Part shown: piece by piece, positions 44,156 through 53,507 of the stretch
How positions within the stretch are numbered: position 1 is the first letter of the stretch
How the letters are laid out: the number at the start of each line of letters is the position of its first letter
Origin: Fluviicola taffensis DSM 16823
GTDB taxonomy: Bacteria > Bacteroidota > Bacteroidia > Flavobacteriales_D > Crocinitomicaceae
Assembly (NCBI RefSeq): GCF_000194605.1
Contig: NC_015321.1
Span: forward strand, 992,001-1,056,000
Reading direction: 5' to 3'
DNA: 64,000 bases
Program-made: the position numbers and the translations under genes
The notes under the pieces: model-generated
What the model was told of the DNA's origin: nothing
Databases searched by the model: none
The model's input: the letters and a program-made list of their open reading frames with translations, nothing else

Positions 44156-44223
44156 TTTTTAATGCAGTCACTGCAATAAGGAAGCTATTTAACCTTTCCT
44201 AACAAAAGCTTATTCTGATTGAA

Positions 44224-44255
44224 TTGAGCTTTGTCGATTTTGTTTCCTATTTTTG
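44224..44255 (+). promoter_or_regulatory. Promoter of the superoxide dismutase gene
   Basis: TTG at 44224-44226, a 21-bp spacer, then TATTTTTG at 44248-44255. The ATG is 26 nt after the box. Confidence 0.6.
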
Positions 44256-44280
44256 TTAGACAACATAAAATACATTTATC

Positions 44281-44880
44281 ATGGCATTTGAATTACCAAA
44301 ATTAGGATATGCATACGATGCGCTAGAACCGCATATTGATGCTCGTACAATGGAAATCCACTATACAAAACATCACCAAGCATACGCCACAAACTTAAAT
44401 AACGCAATCGCAGGAACAGATATGGAAGGAAAATCTATTGAGTATATCCTGCAAAACTGCAAAGACAAACCAGCTGTTCGCAACAACGGTGGTGGTTTCT
44501 GGAATCACAACTTGTTTTGGGAAGTAATGGCTCCAAATGCTGGCGGAACACCAACAGGTGAATTAGCACAAGCAATTAACGATGCATTCGGAACTTTCGA
44601 GCATTTCAAAGAAGAATTTTCAAAAGCAGGTGCTACCCGTTTTGGATCAGGTTGGGCTTGGTTGTGCGTTGAAGGAGGAAAATTGGTAGTTTGTTCAACA
44701 GCAAACCAAGATAATCCATTGATGGGTGAAGGTTGTAAAGGAACACCAATCTTAGCAATGGATGTTTGGGAACATGCTTATTATTTGAATTACCAAAACC
44801 GTCGTCCAGATTACATGAATGCATTTTTCAATGTCATCAATTGGGATGTCGTTGCAAAGAAATTCGCAGCAGCAAAATAA
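44281..44880 (+). CDS. sodA: Superoxide dismutase (Fe/Mn type)
   Basis: A 199-residue Fe/Mn superoxide dismutase that turns superoxide into oxygen and hydrogen peroxide in the cytosol. Metal ligands are visible in the first helix ([12 protein letters not shown]), in the [10 protein letters not shown] segment, and in [18 protein letters not shown] (Asp and His). Metal choice, Fe or Mn, cannot be called safely. The 3' flank carries tandem 43-bp repeats before a terminator. Confidence 0.96.
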   Translation: MAFELPKLGYAYDALEPHIDARTMEIHYTKHHQAYATNLNNAIAGTDMEGKSIEYILQNCKDKPAVRNNGGGFWNHNLFWEVMAPNAGGTPTGELAQAINDAFGTFEHFKEEFSKAGATRFGSGWAWLCVEGGKLVVCSTANQDNPLMGEGCKGTPILAMDVWEHAYYLNYQNRRPDYMNAFFNVINWDVVAKKFAAAK

Positions 44881-44885
44881 GAGAA

Positions 44886-45082
44886 AGCAAAGCTTTCGAT
44901 AGAAGACAAGCGTAAGCGCGGTCATAAAAGCAAAGCTTTCGATAGAAGACGAGCGTAAGCGCGGTCATAAAAGCAAAGCTTTCGATAAGAACAAACGCAA
45001 TTTGTGAAGACTGAGCTAAGCAATAGCGAATTGCTTAAAGCGCGGGAAGAAGCGTTAGCGCGGTCATAAAAGCAAAGCTTTG
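44886..45082. repeat. 43-bp tandem repeats downstream of sodA
   Basis: Units begin AGCAAAGCTTT at 44886, 44929, 44972 and 45071. The first two are full 43-bp copies differing at one base; the third is expanded to 99 bp and holds an inner hairpin AGCAAT/ATTGCT; the fourth is partial. Each has the palindrome AAAGCTTT and ends GCGCGGTCATAAA. They lie between the sodA stop and its terminator, so they may be transcribed. The whole 44881-45334 gap holds no gene I accept. Confidence 0.9.
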
Positions 45083-45120
45083 ATGATATGTCGGAAGTCG
45101 CTGAAAAATAAAATAATTGA

Positions 45121-45148
45121 AGCCTGGATGTCACGTCCGGGCTTTTTT
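45121..45148 (+). terminator. Terminator of the sodA transcript
   Basis: AGCCTGGA/TCCGGGCT stem (one G-T pair), 7-nt loop, TTTTTT after. Confidence 0.85.
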
Positions 45149-45274
45149 ATTTCCCGCTGACGGACACGAATGAACACGAATGTTTTTCAACCTGTGTTTA
45201 TTATTATGGAATTCTGTGCTCATTTGTTTTCTTTAGTGGAAAAAAATAATGATAAAGAATATAATCCAGATGAT

Positions 45275-45307
45275 AAAAAGCCCCGACGATTATTATCAGG
45301 GCTTTTT
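45275..45307. terminator. Bidirectional terminator before the T9SS type A gene end
   Basis: AAAAAGCCC/GGGCTTTTT with a loop of about 14 nt; serves mainly the minus-strand gene ending at 45335. Confidence 0.75.
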
Positions 45308-45334
45308 GTTGAATATAAATTACTGAACGAACTA

Positions 45335-46969
45335 TTACTTAGTAACAACCAATCTTTTAGGTGCCGACTGATCCAAACGAATCAAGTAAATTCCTTGTTT
45401 TAAGTAGTTGATATCTAAGCTTGTTTTTAGTCCATTCGGATTGATTTCAGCAACAACAGCTCCATCAATTGCAAGAATTTGAATCATTTCCACTTCTTTT
45501 TCAGAAGTAATCTCAATCATCTTATCTGCTGGATTCGGAGAAATACTCCATTGAACTTCTTTGTACTCATTTAAACTCAAGTATGGCGTTCCATTTCCTG
45601 TAATCCCATTCGTGATAATTTCATAATCTGCTCCCAGAACTTCTCCACTCACTGGAACATTAAAGAAAAGTGTATCAGCATGAGGAATGTAAGGAACATC
45701 TACCAATAAGTAATAAGAACCTGCTTCTACATGATTAATTGTATATGTTCCATCAGATGCTGTAAAAGCAAAACCTCTTGTTTCATGTGTTTGCGCATTT
45801 TTCAATAATACCAATGCTCTCTCAAAAGGTACATTCATTGATTTCAAATACGAAGTATCTACCACTATTGTTCCTGAAACACTTCCTGTTGCATCCAATA
45901 CATCTAAAGTATCTGCATTGATATTTGCATCACTCAAGAAGCAAGGTAAACCAATTGCATCTGCACTTGTCCAAGTAGAACTAGTTGCAAAATACAACGG
46001 AACTGATCCTGGAAATAAAATGGGATCTGGTGTAAATCGCACATGGTACAATCCTGTTGGTAAACTGTCTGCAAGGTATGAACCATTTGTAACATTCACC
46101 GTTTCAACTGGAATTGCTACTACAGTATCTTGAACAAAATTAAATATTTCTAAAACGCCTTCCGCGGGCTGTCCATTTACTGTAAGATCACCCGAAATAT
46201 CATTATTCGATTCTTGTTCATCTAGAAAAATCGCTGAGTCATAAATACCATCTTCCACATCAGAGATTACTAATTTAATGTGATACGTATTTCCAACTTG
46301 CGCATAAAATTTTGCTTGTAATGGAACTGTATATGCATCAAAAACGAAATTTGTAGAGTTCGGTCCACTAGAGTTATCGACGTAATATTGCGAATTCACG
46401 AATTGGTTAATCGAATTGATTTCAACAGGAATGTTTGTACCAGGTACTTGAGCAATATTGACAGGAGTTCCACCATTTTCGGAAACTAGAAATAAGAAAC
46501 GATCGGTGTAGGAAGTCATCGAGTATTCTGGATACTCCTCAGAAGCAAAAATATAATTGAAACGAATGGTATCTGAAACGATTGGTGTAAAATCAAAGTG
46601 AACAGATACTGCATCATAGCTATAAGCACCTTGTCCAGTCAAATTTCCATACAAAATAATGTCTGGATCAGCAGGTGTTCCTAAATTATAGCTCGAAAAC
46701 ACACCAGAAGGAGCATTCGACATGTTTGGAAGACCTGTTGAAAGAACTAAACCACTATTTACACCCAAAGCAGCACCATTTTCAAAACGGGCAATTTGGG
46801 GTTGGATTCCCTGAATTCCCACATTTGAAATTCCTTGACATTGAACACCAAAAATATTGGTAATCAAAACTTGCAAATTAGAAACCGAGGAGTAAACTAA
46901 TTGAGAATGAGAAAATTGGGAATAAGAGAAAAAGAGAGTAATAGTAAGAAGTAGCTTAACATGTTTCAT
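45335..46969 (-). CDS. T9SS type A sorting-domain protein with choice-of-anchor L domain
   Basis: A 544-residue exported protein: signal peptide (1-22, ending SHSQL), a choice-of-anchor L domain (about 30-240; IPVEINSINQFVNS, SEEYPEYSMTSYTDRF), two carboxypeptidase-regulatory-like beta units (about 250-430; GSVSGTIVVD, DGTYTINHVEAGSYYLLVD) and a type A sorting domain (about 465-544: WSISPNPADKMIEI, LKQGIYLIRL). The anchor L region resembles proteins that bind host or substrate surfaces. Monocistronic. Confidence 0.9.
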   Translation of the reverse strand: MKHVKLLLTITLFFSYSQFSHSQLVYSSVSNLQVLITNIFGVQCQGISNVGIQGIQPQIARFENGAALGVNSGLVLSTGLPNMSNAPSGVFSSYNLGTPADPDIILYGNLTGQGAYSYDAVSVHFDFTPIVSDTIRFNYIFASEEYPEYSMTSYTDRFLFLVSENGGTPVNIAQVPGTNIPVEINSINQFVNSQYYVDNSSGPNSTNFVFDAYTVPLQAKFYAQVGNTYHIKLVISDVEDGIYDSAIFLDEQESNNDISGDLTVNGQPAEGVLEIFNFVQDTVVAIPVETVNVTNGSYLADSLPTGLYHVRFTPDPILFPGSVPLYFATSSTWTSADAIGLPCFLSDANINADTLDVLDATGSVSGTIVVDTSYLKSMNVPFERALVLLKNAQTHETRGFAFTASDGTYTINHVEAGSYYLLVDVPYIPHADTLFFNVPVSGEVLGADYEIITNGITGNGTPYLSLNEYKEVQWSISPNPADKMIEITSEKEVEMIQILAIDGAVVAEINPNGLKTSLDINYLKQGIYLIRLDQSAPKRLVVTK

Positions 46970-47056
46970 AGTATATCGTATTTTCTTTCGACATGACTAA
47001 GACGCCACAACTTGAAAGAAAGTTGCACAACATGAAACTAAGTAAGTAACTAAAAA

Positions 47057-47302
47057 TTAGTTAACCGCTTCTACAGCAATGATTTCTGGAGCAACTCTTT
47101 TAACGGCCTCTTCCAATCCAGCTTTAATAGTCATCATACTCATGGAGCAATCACTGCAAGCACCGAGTAATCTTACTTGAACAATACCTTCATCTGTGAT
47201 ATCAACCAACTCCATATCTCCGCCATCAGCAACTAAATGAGGTCTTAATTCATTTAATGAAAGATTAATTTTATCAGTCAATTCAGTTTTATTTAACACC
47301 AT
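47057..47302 (-). CDS. NifU-domain iron-sulfur protein (single domain)
   Basis: An 81-residue protein that is just the NifU C-terminal domain, with the cluster CxxC in GACSDCSMS (about 48-56) and ELRPHLVADGGDMELV before it. It overlaps the Mrp-type ATPase gene by 14 nt, the usual pairing, so it likely hands clusters to or from that ATPase. It is shorter than the two-domain Nfu at 1539-2144. Confidence 0.93.
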   Translation of the reverse strand: MVLNKTELTDKINLSLNELRPHLVADGGDMELVDITDEGIVQVRLLGACSDCSMSMMTIKAGLEEAVKRVAPEIIAVEAVN

Positions 47303-48383
47303 CTTTTTGTGTTTTGATTGCTTTACGTGCTTTTATCACGTTTACCTCTTCTACAAAGATACGCACTAATTCTTCAAAAGCTAATGCGGTTGGGGTATTT
47401 TCCTGAAATACAGCTGGTCTACCAACATCACCTGATTCACGAACACCCTGCACCAAAGGAATATGACCTAAAAATGTTTCTTTCATTCCAGCAGCCAAGT
47501 TCTTTACTCCATCTCTTCCGAATATATAGTATTTGTTTTCAGGTAATTCAGCTGGAGTAAACCAAGCCATGTTTTCAACCAATCCAATAATTGGAACATT
47601 AATCGTGTCCAATTTGAACATATTGACTCCTTTTCGAGCATCTGCAAGAGCAACTTCCTGTGGTGTACTAACAATCACAACTCCATCTAAAGGAACTGTT
47701 TGCACCAATGAAAGATGTATATCACCTGTTCCTGGAGGAAGATCAATTAACAAATAGTCCAATTCTCCCCAATATGCATCTGTAAACAATTGAGTCATTG
47801 CTTTTGCAGCCATCGGGCCTCTCCAAACAATTGCTTCATCATTCTGAGAAAAGAATCCCATAGACAGAATCTTAATCCCGTAACTCATCACCGGATTAAT
47901 CATTGGTTTTCCTTCTACATCAATCATGGTTGGTCTCTCACCTACCACATCAAACATTGTTGGAATACTGGGCCCGTAAATATCTGCATCTACAATACCA
48001 ACGCGAAAACCTGCTTTTGCAAGTCCACCAGCTAAATTTGCTGTAACAGTAGATTTTCCAACACCTCCTTTTCCAGATGCAATTGCAATGATATTTTTTA
48101 CTTCTGGAAGAATTTTTCGATGCGTTTCACGAGCTTCTGAAGGCAATCCCTTCACCATGCAAGTAATTTCAGTATCCTCACCAAAAACACGCTTTAAATT
48201 AAACTCAACAGCTTCCTGCATCCTTTTTCTAGCATGTAATGCCGGATTAGAAACATAAATCGTAAGGGTTATTTTCGAATCTTCAATTTGTACTTCTTCT
48301 ACAAAATTGAGTGTTACGATATCTTTCTTCAAATCTGGCTCCAAAACGGTTCCCAAGACTTCCAATACTGCTTCCTTAGTCAT
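47289..48383 (-). CDS. Mrp/NBP35-family iron-sulfur cluster carrier ATPase
   Basis: A 364-residue cytosolic P-loop ATPase. An N-terminal DUF59/MIP18-like domain (1-85) precedes the deviant Walker A GKGGVGKS (104-111), then DADIYGPSIPTMF, LIDLPPGTGD and the ALADARKGVNMF segment. Such proteins carry [4Fe-4S] clusters; the C-terminal CxxC pair of some relatives is not seen here. It overlaps a NifU-domain gene. Often named apbC or mrp. Confidence 0.94.
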   Translation of the reverse strand: MTKEAVLEVLGTVLEPDLKKDIVTLNFVEEVQIEDSKITLTIYVSNPALHARKRMQEAVEFNLKRVFGEDTEITCMVKGLPSEARETHRKILPEVKNIIAIASGKGGVGKSTVTANLAGGLAKAGFRVGIVDADIYGPSIPTMFDVVGERPTMIDVEGKPMINPVMSYGIKILSMGFFSQNDEAIVWRGPMAAKAMTQLFTDAYWGELDYLLIDLPPGTGDIHLSLVQTVPLDGVVIVSTPQEVALADARKGVNMFKLDTINVPIIGLVENMAWFTPAELPENKYYIFGRDGVKNLAAGMKETFLGHIPLVQGVRESGDVGRPAVFQENTPTALAFEELVRIFVEEVNVIKARKAIKTQKDGVK

Positions 48384-48440
48384 TGTGTTTTTTTTACATC
48401 GTAAAGGTAGCTATTCATTCTCGGAACTAGACTTAAAAGC

Positions 48441-48479
48441 AAAAAAAAGTCCCCCAAACGTAATTGTTGGGGGACTTTT
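48441..48479 (-). terminator. Terminator of the 1615-residue protein gene
   Basis: A 13-bp stem AAAAGTCCCCCAA/TTGGGGGACTTTT with a 9-nt loop; on the minus strand it is followed by a run of eight T. Confidence 0.92.
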
Positions 48480-48501
48480 CATGAATCTATTCTTTTTATT
48501 C

Positions 48502-51500
48502 CTATGGTCTGACAACTGGTCTTCTAGGAACGGTTGTCGGATTGGTTGTTGGTGTTGTTGGCTTTATAACCGTTCCTGGTCTTGTTCCTCTTGGAACAAC
48601 CTTCCCATTTTCATCATCGGTTGATCCACCAGCTTCTCCATTTGGGCCTCCAGAGCCATTTCCTGGATTCGATTCGTCTGTACCATCTGTATTATTTCCG
48701 TGTCCATTGTTTCCGTTTCCAGTTCCAATCGTTCCGTTTTCTGTTCCAGTTGGTCTAACCGCACTTATTAAACAAGATGTATTTGCTGTTCCGCCTGGAG
48801 TTGTCGCCGTTATAACCAATGGCACCGACACAGTAGACAAGGTTACGTTTACAACGAATGAGAATGTCAAAACATTGCTTTCTAGACTTGAAGTAAATTC
48901 AACATTTTCTCCATTATACAAAATACTCACTTGACTAGCACTTGAAACATGTTGAACAGTTCCTGTGATTGTTACATTTCCAACTTGGAATATCGCAGGG
49001 CAACGCATTGGATTTTTTAGTAGTATAATCGGAGCTTGAAGAACTTCAGGCGCGTTGTAAATAACTGTTTTGGTATCCGTAGCAGTTCCACCAGCAGTAA
49101 CCGCAGTAGCAACAATCACATTCGCTCCTAGAACATAACTTGCATTGAAACGAACAGCACCAGATGCCTTGAAGTCAAAATTGGTAGCTACTCCATTCAA
49201 AGTCACCGAAACTTGAGATGCTGAAGTAACTCCAGTTGTCATAATTTGAATTGTTTGTGCTGACTGATCTGTTTCTAAAGGAGAAAAAACAGGATTAGTG
49301 ATTAGAATCGTTGGAGGTTTCACTGTAACTACCTCATTTCTTAATACACTGATTGTTTTACTATTCTCCCCGCATTTATTTTTCGCTAGAATCGCAAACA
49401 CATTTGATCCAATAACCAAGTTTCGATCTACCGTAATTACCCCAGTTTGCTGATTGAATACAAACCCAATGACTTGTCCATTTTGAGTAACAGTAATATC
49501 AGATTGGTTGTCCACATTTGAAACAGTTCCAGAAAGATTAAATCCATCAGTAGTAACTGCAGAGCCATTTACTGCAGAACTCGCTGTAATAGTCACAACA
49601 GGAGGTTGACAAACAATTCGTGTTACTTTCCATGACAATTCTTTTGTCCCACATTCATTCATTGCACTAATTACAATTGTGTGTTCTCCTTTAGTTAATG
49701 CTATGGTTGCAGTAACAGTATGAGAACCTTCATCAAAATTGAAGGGAATAGCAACTCCATCAATTTTCAATTGAATTTGTGACGCTGAAGTGATATTTGT
49801 TGTCGTTGCTACGATAGAAAAACCTTCAGCCTCTGTTGTGAATTCTTCAGTTGTTGGTCTCAAACGAATTAATTCTGGAGCAACACATGGAATTACCTTC
49901 GGTTTAAGGACCACGATTGTTGTAGTACTAGATACTCCGCAGTTATTTGTTGCTTTAATCTCAATGGAATTAGCTCCTTCAATCAATGTTAAAACTTTCT
50001 CAAATTCGAAGTTAGAAGTATTGAACAAGCCTGCACTTTGAAGACTTCCGTTTAAGTAAACTTCGATTTGATTCGCTGACGAAATATTTGTAACAAGCGC
50101 TTTCATTTCAAAAAGCGGACTTTCAACACTCGAATTTTGAGTTGCCGGATTTTTAAACGTAATCACAGCTTTGTTACAAGGCACTTCAATTTTCTTATAA
50201 ATAACAGCTGTTAAAGCCGTGTGACTTCCTCCAGCATTCGTACCTGTAATTTCAAAGATATTATTACCAGCATTCAGCGTATGATTAAAAGTAACTTCCA
50301 AAGTAGCTGGATTGAACGTCCAGAAACTTGGATTAATAATCTGACCATCTTCTTTAACTACGATTTGCGATTGCGAAGTCACATTCGTTACATGTCCTTT
50401 CATCACATAAGCTTCTGTAGAAACTGTTTGACCTGGACTTGCCGGATTGACAAAAGTTACAAACGGAGGTAGAATAACTTCTTCTCTTTTGTAAATAATC
50501 TGTGTGGCATCTGAAGCTGTTCCAGCAGTATTTGTTGCAGAAATTGTGATATTATTTGTTCCAATATTCAAAGCAGTCGTCATTCCCAAGACTTTGGTAG
50601 CCATCGAATAAGTAAATCCTGTAAATGCATTTCCATTCACCAACACTTGAATTTGTTGCTGGTTATCCACATTTAGGACTGTTGCAGTAACATTACTTGA
50701 AGGAATATTTAGAGTCTGCGGGTTTAAAGCTGGATACGTAATCGTTACAACTGGAGGAAGTGTTGGGTTCGGTGCACGGTAATTAATTAATGTAGTTTCC
50801 ACATCTGAGCCAGCAGTATTCGTTGCTGTGATTTCAATCACATTGGCTCCATTCACCAAACCAGTTGTAAACTCCATTAATTCACTAGAAGCAACATACG
50901 TGAAATTAGTAGATGTTTGTCCGTTAATTTTCAATACTATTTGGTTTGCTGCTGTCACAAAACGTACACGTGCTTTTACCAAATAAGATGCATTCAAGGA
51001 AGCAGCAGGGTTTACTGTTGGATCAATAAATGAAACAATTGGAGGCTGAACTGTTACTGGTTTTCTGTATAAAATAGTTTGCGTTTTACTTGCAGTACCA
51101 GCAGTATTTGTTCCAGTAACCGTAATAATATTTGCTCCTTCAATCAATGTTACAGGGAAAGAAGCTGCGTTATTCAAATAAGTAAACGCTGTTACATTGG
51201 TTCCGTTTACATTGACATTTACACCGCTTTGATTGGCAACATGAAGTACAGAAGCGACTACATTATACGTTGGATTACTCGTTGAAAATGGATCTACATT
51301 CGGATTTGTAAACTGAACAACTGGAGGCTGAACCGTTTCAACACGTTTGTAAATAATGGTTGTTTGTTTCGAATCCGTTCCATCAGTATTTGTTCCTGTA
51401 ACAGTTACGACATTCGCTCCTGCTATCAGATTCAAGGCTTCTGTAACTCCATTTGTACTTGCATTGTATGTGAAATTTGGCAAGTTGACACCGTTCAAAG

Positions 51501-53349
51501 TTACTTTTACTTGACTTTTTTGCGTCACATTCAAAACAGTAGCATTCAAATTGAATACTAAGCTTGAAGTTTCATACGGATTAACGCTTGGATTGGTAAT
51601 CGTAACAATTGGTGGTTTTGGAGCGATACGATTATAAATAATAATTGTTGTTGCAGAAGCTGAACCAGCCGCATTTGTACCAATAACTTCAAACACATTT
51701 TGACCTGCATTTAAAATGACATTACTCGTAAACTTATCCGTTTGTGGATTGTACCCAAAGTTGTTATTGATTGTTCCATTTTGTTTGAAACTCACATGTT
51801 GAGCGTCGGCTACATTCAATACATCAGCAACCAAAGCAAACGTGTTTTGGTTTACGGTATACGGATTGATGTTTGGATTTACAAAATAGACAACTGGCGG
51901 CTGAATAGTTTGTTGCGGTTGATAGATAATTGTTGCGGTCTCACTATCCGAACCATATTGATTGGTTCCTGTTGTTGTAACGATATTAGAACCTGTCAAT
52001 AAATTCAACGTAGACGTAATTCCCCTTGTAGAAACATTGTAAGCAAAAGTTACGGGACTTCCATTCAAAGTCATTGTAATTTTATCTTTTCCAGTAACAT
52101 TCAATACTGTTCCAACAAGATTGAATGTTGCGCTTTGAACTGTTGTGGGGCTAGAACTTGGATTCGAATAAGTAACTACTGGCGGGGTTGGTGTTTCTCT
52201 TACATAATTAATAACTGTCTGATCCATATCTGAACCAAACTCATTATTTCCTGTTAATTCAAATGTGTTTTGTCCTGGCACAAGAGTTACAATACTTTGA
52301 AAATCTTGTGTAGATGGATTATACGTAAAGTTTGAAATGTAATTCCCGTTTTGTCTGAAAATGACATTTGCACTTGAATTCACATGTTTAATTCTTCCCT
52401 TGATGACATAGTTTGCTGAATTAACCGTTGTTCCAGTCACACTTGGATTTGTAATATCAACAATTGGAGGAGTTCTTACTGGTTCCACAACAACTGGATC
52501 TGTAACTACAGGATTTGTAACTACAGGTTGTCTTACGCTGTCTTGAACAGTTGTATGCTCATAATGTCTGCGAATATGGAATCTCAAATATACACTTGTG
52601 TAGTGATACCAATCATTGGCGTATTTCCCTTTATTTTGAACGTGACCATCAAAATTATCAGCCATCGTAAAAGTAGTCTTGTGTTCAATACCCATTGAAA
52701 ATCCTTTTCCAAATTGGTAACCTAAACCAATACCCAAACTAGGCATAAAACGACCAAGGCTTTTAGTAGAATTCAAATCCGTTTCGAATTTTTTATCCGT
52801 CATGGAATGAATTTCATTTGCCGTATAAGAACCTGAAGCAATTTTTGTAGAATCGTAGTTATATTCAAAACCATCCTTATCAATCAAATCTCCTTTGGTT
52901 CGGTACCAAGTATAGCCGATACCTCCAAAAATGTATGGATCTATACCAGTACGTTCACGCAATTTGTTAAAGTGAATTGCTAATTCCAACGACAATTCAT
53001 GAAGTCGTGTACCAAAATTCAAAACAACTGGATTAGCTTGAGAAGTATAATTCGTATAAGGCAATTGACCAGTCACGTCCGTGGAATCAGAATTGTATCC
53101 TTTCCAAAGTCCAGTCAAATAGCGCAAACGCACATCAAAACTGAAAACTTTTCCATAATTATAGTTGAATTGACGCCCTAACATCAACCCATAACCTAAG
53201 TCGAGTTTATGAGGAACATCTGTCTTTGTCCATGTCCCTCCAATATTCAATCCCCAAAACCAACGACTATCATTGTCGTAGTTTACTTTTTGAGAAAATA
53301 AGTTAGTGGTTAATAGGAGACTAACAATTAGCGTGTAAAAATATTTCAT
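48502..53349 (-). CDS. Outer-membrane beta-barrel protein with 13 tandem Ig-like repeats
   Basis: A 1615-residue exported protein. Signal peptide (1-20, ending FSQKV), a beta-barrel-like domain (about 25-265; WFWGLNIGGTW, LSLELAIHF, GGIGYTWYRTKG, YTSVYLRFHIRR) in the style of small OMPs, a Pro/Val-rich linker (about 267-290), then 13 Ig-like repeats of about 88-98 residues. Each repeat opens PPVV.F.NP and closes N.F.ITGTN..GS.....I.Y. The C-terminus is Gly/Asn-rich and ends in Pro/Thr/Arg (PRRPVVRP); there is no T9SS domain. So it is probably barrel-anchored, with a long rod. Which side of the membrane the rod occupies is unknown. Confidence 0.85.
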   Translation of the reverse strand: MKYFYTLIVSLLLTTNLFSQKVNYDNDSRWFWGLNIGGTWTKTDVPHKLDLGYGLMLGRQFNYNYGKVFSFDVRLRYLTGLWKGYNSDSTDVTGQLPYTNYTSQANPVVLNFGTRLHELSLELAIHFNKLRERTGIDPYIFGGIGYTWYRTKGDLIDKDGFEYNYDSTKIASGSYTANEIHSMTDKKFETDLNSTKSLGRFMPSLGIGLGYQFGKGFSMGIEHKTTFTMADNFDGHVQNKGKYANDWYHYTSVYLRFHIRRHYEHTTVQDSVRQPVVTNPVVTDPVVVEPVRTPPIVDITNPSVTGTTVNSANYVIKGRIKHVNSSANVIFRQNGNYISNFTYNPSTQDFQSIVTLVPGQNTFELTGNNEFGSDMDQTVINYVRETPTPPVVTYSNPSSSPTTVQSATFNLVGTVLNVTGKDKITMTLNGSPVTFAYNVSTRGITSTLNLLTGSNIVTTTGTNQYGSDSETATIIYQPQQTIQPPVVYFVNPNINPYTVNQNTFALVADVLNVADAQHVSFKQNGTINNNFGYNPQTDKFTSNVILNAGQNVFEVIGTNAAGSASATTIIIYNRIAPKPPIVTITNPSVNPYETSSLVFNLNATVLNVTQKSQVKVTLNGVNLPNFTYNASTNGVTEALNLIAGANVVTVTGTNTDGTDSKQTTIIYKRVETVQPPVVQFTNPNVDPFSTSNPTYNVVASVLHVANQSGVNVNVNGTNVTAFTYLNNAASFPVTLIEGANIITVTGTNTAGTASKTQTILYRKPVTVQPPIVSFIDPTVNPAASLNASYLVKARVRFVTAANQIVLKINGQTSTNFTYVASSELMEFTTGLVNGANVIEITATNTAGSDVETTLINYRAPNPTLPPVVTITYPALNPQTLNIPSSNVTATVLNVDNQQQIQVLVNGNAFTGFTYSMATKVLGMTTALNIGTNNITISATNTAGTASDATQIIYKREEVILPPFVTFVNPASPGQTVSTEAYVMKGHVTNVTSQSQIVVKEDGQIINPSFWTFNPATLEVTFNHTLNAGNNIFEITGTNAGGSHTALTAVIYKKIEVPCNKAVITFKNPATQNSSVESPLFEMKALVTNISSANQIEVYLNGSLQSAGLFNTSNFEFEKVLTLIEGANSIEIKATNNCGVSSTTTIVVLKPKVIPCVAPELIRLRPTTEEFTTEAEGFSIVATTTNITSASQIQLKIDGVAIPFNFDEGSHTVTATIALTKGEHTIVISAMNECGTKELSWKVTRIVCQPPVVTITASSAVNGSAVTTDGFNLSGTVSNVDNQSDITVTQNGQVIGFVFNQQTGVITVDRNLVIGSNVFAILAKNKCGENSKTISVLRNEVVTVKPPTILITNPVFSPLETDQSAQTIQIMTTGVTSASQVSVTLNGVATNFDFKASGAVRFNASYVLGANVIVATAVTAGGTATDTKTVIYNAPEVLQAPIILLKNPMRCPAIFQVGNVTITGTVQHVSSASQVSILYNGENVEFTSSLESNVLTFSFVVNVTLSTVSVPLVITATTPGGTANTSCLISAVRPTGTENGTIGTGNGNNGHGNNTDGTDESNPGNGSGGPNGEAGGSTDDENGKVVPRGTRPGTVIKPTTPTTNPTTVPRRPVVRP

Positions 53350-53507
53350 AGTCTTGTGTTTAATCTATTTTGCTGCGTAACCATCATTGTGCCAAAAAAA
53401 CACAATTTCAGTTCCATTTAACAAAATTGACGAGGCGAAACTACGAAAAAAGGTTTAAAATATCCCTGAATGTATTAGTTTTACAATCATATACATGAAT
53501 TTCAAGC

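Noticed and set aside
44922-45134. 70-residue minus-strand frame
   Set aside because: It is built from the 43-bp repeats, with repeated peptide segments and no homology.
45170-45403. 77-residue plus-strand frame
   Set aside because: It crosses a bidirectional terminator and the 3' end of the T9SS type A gene.
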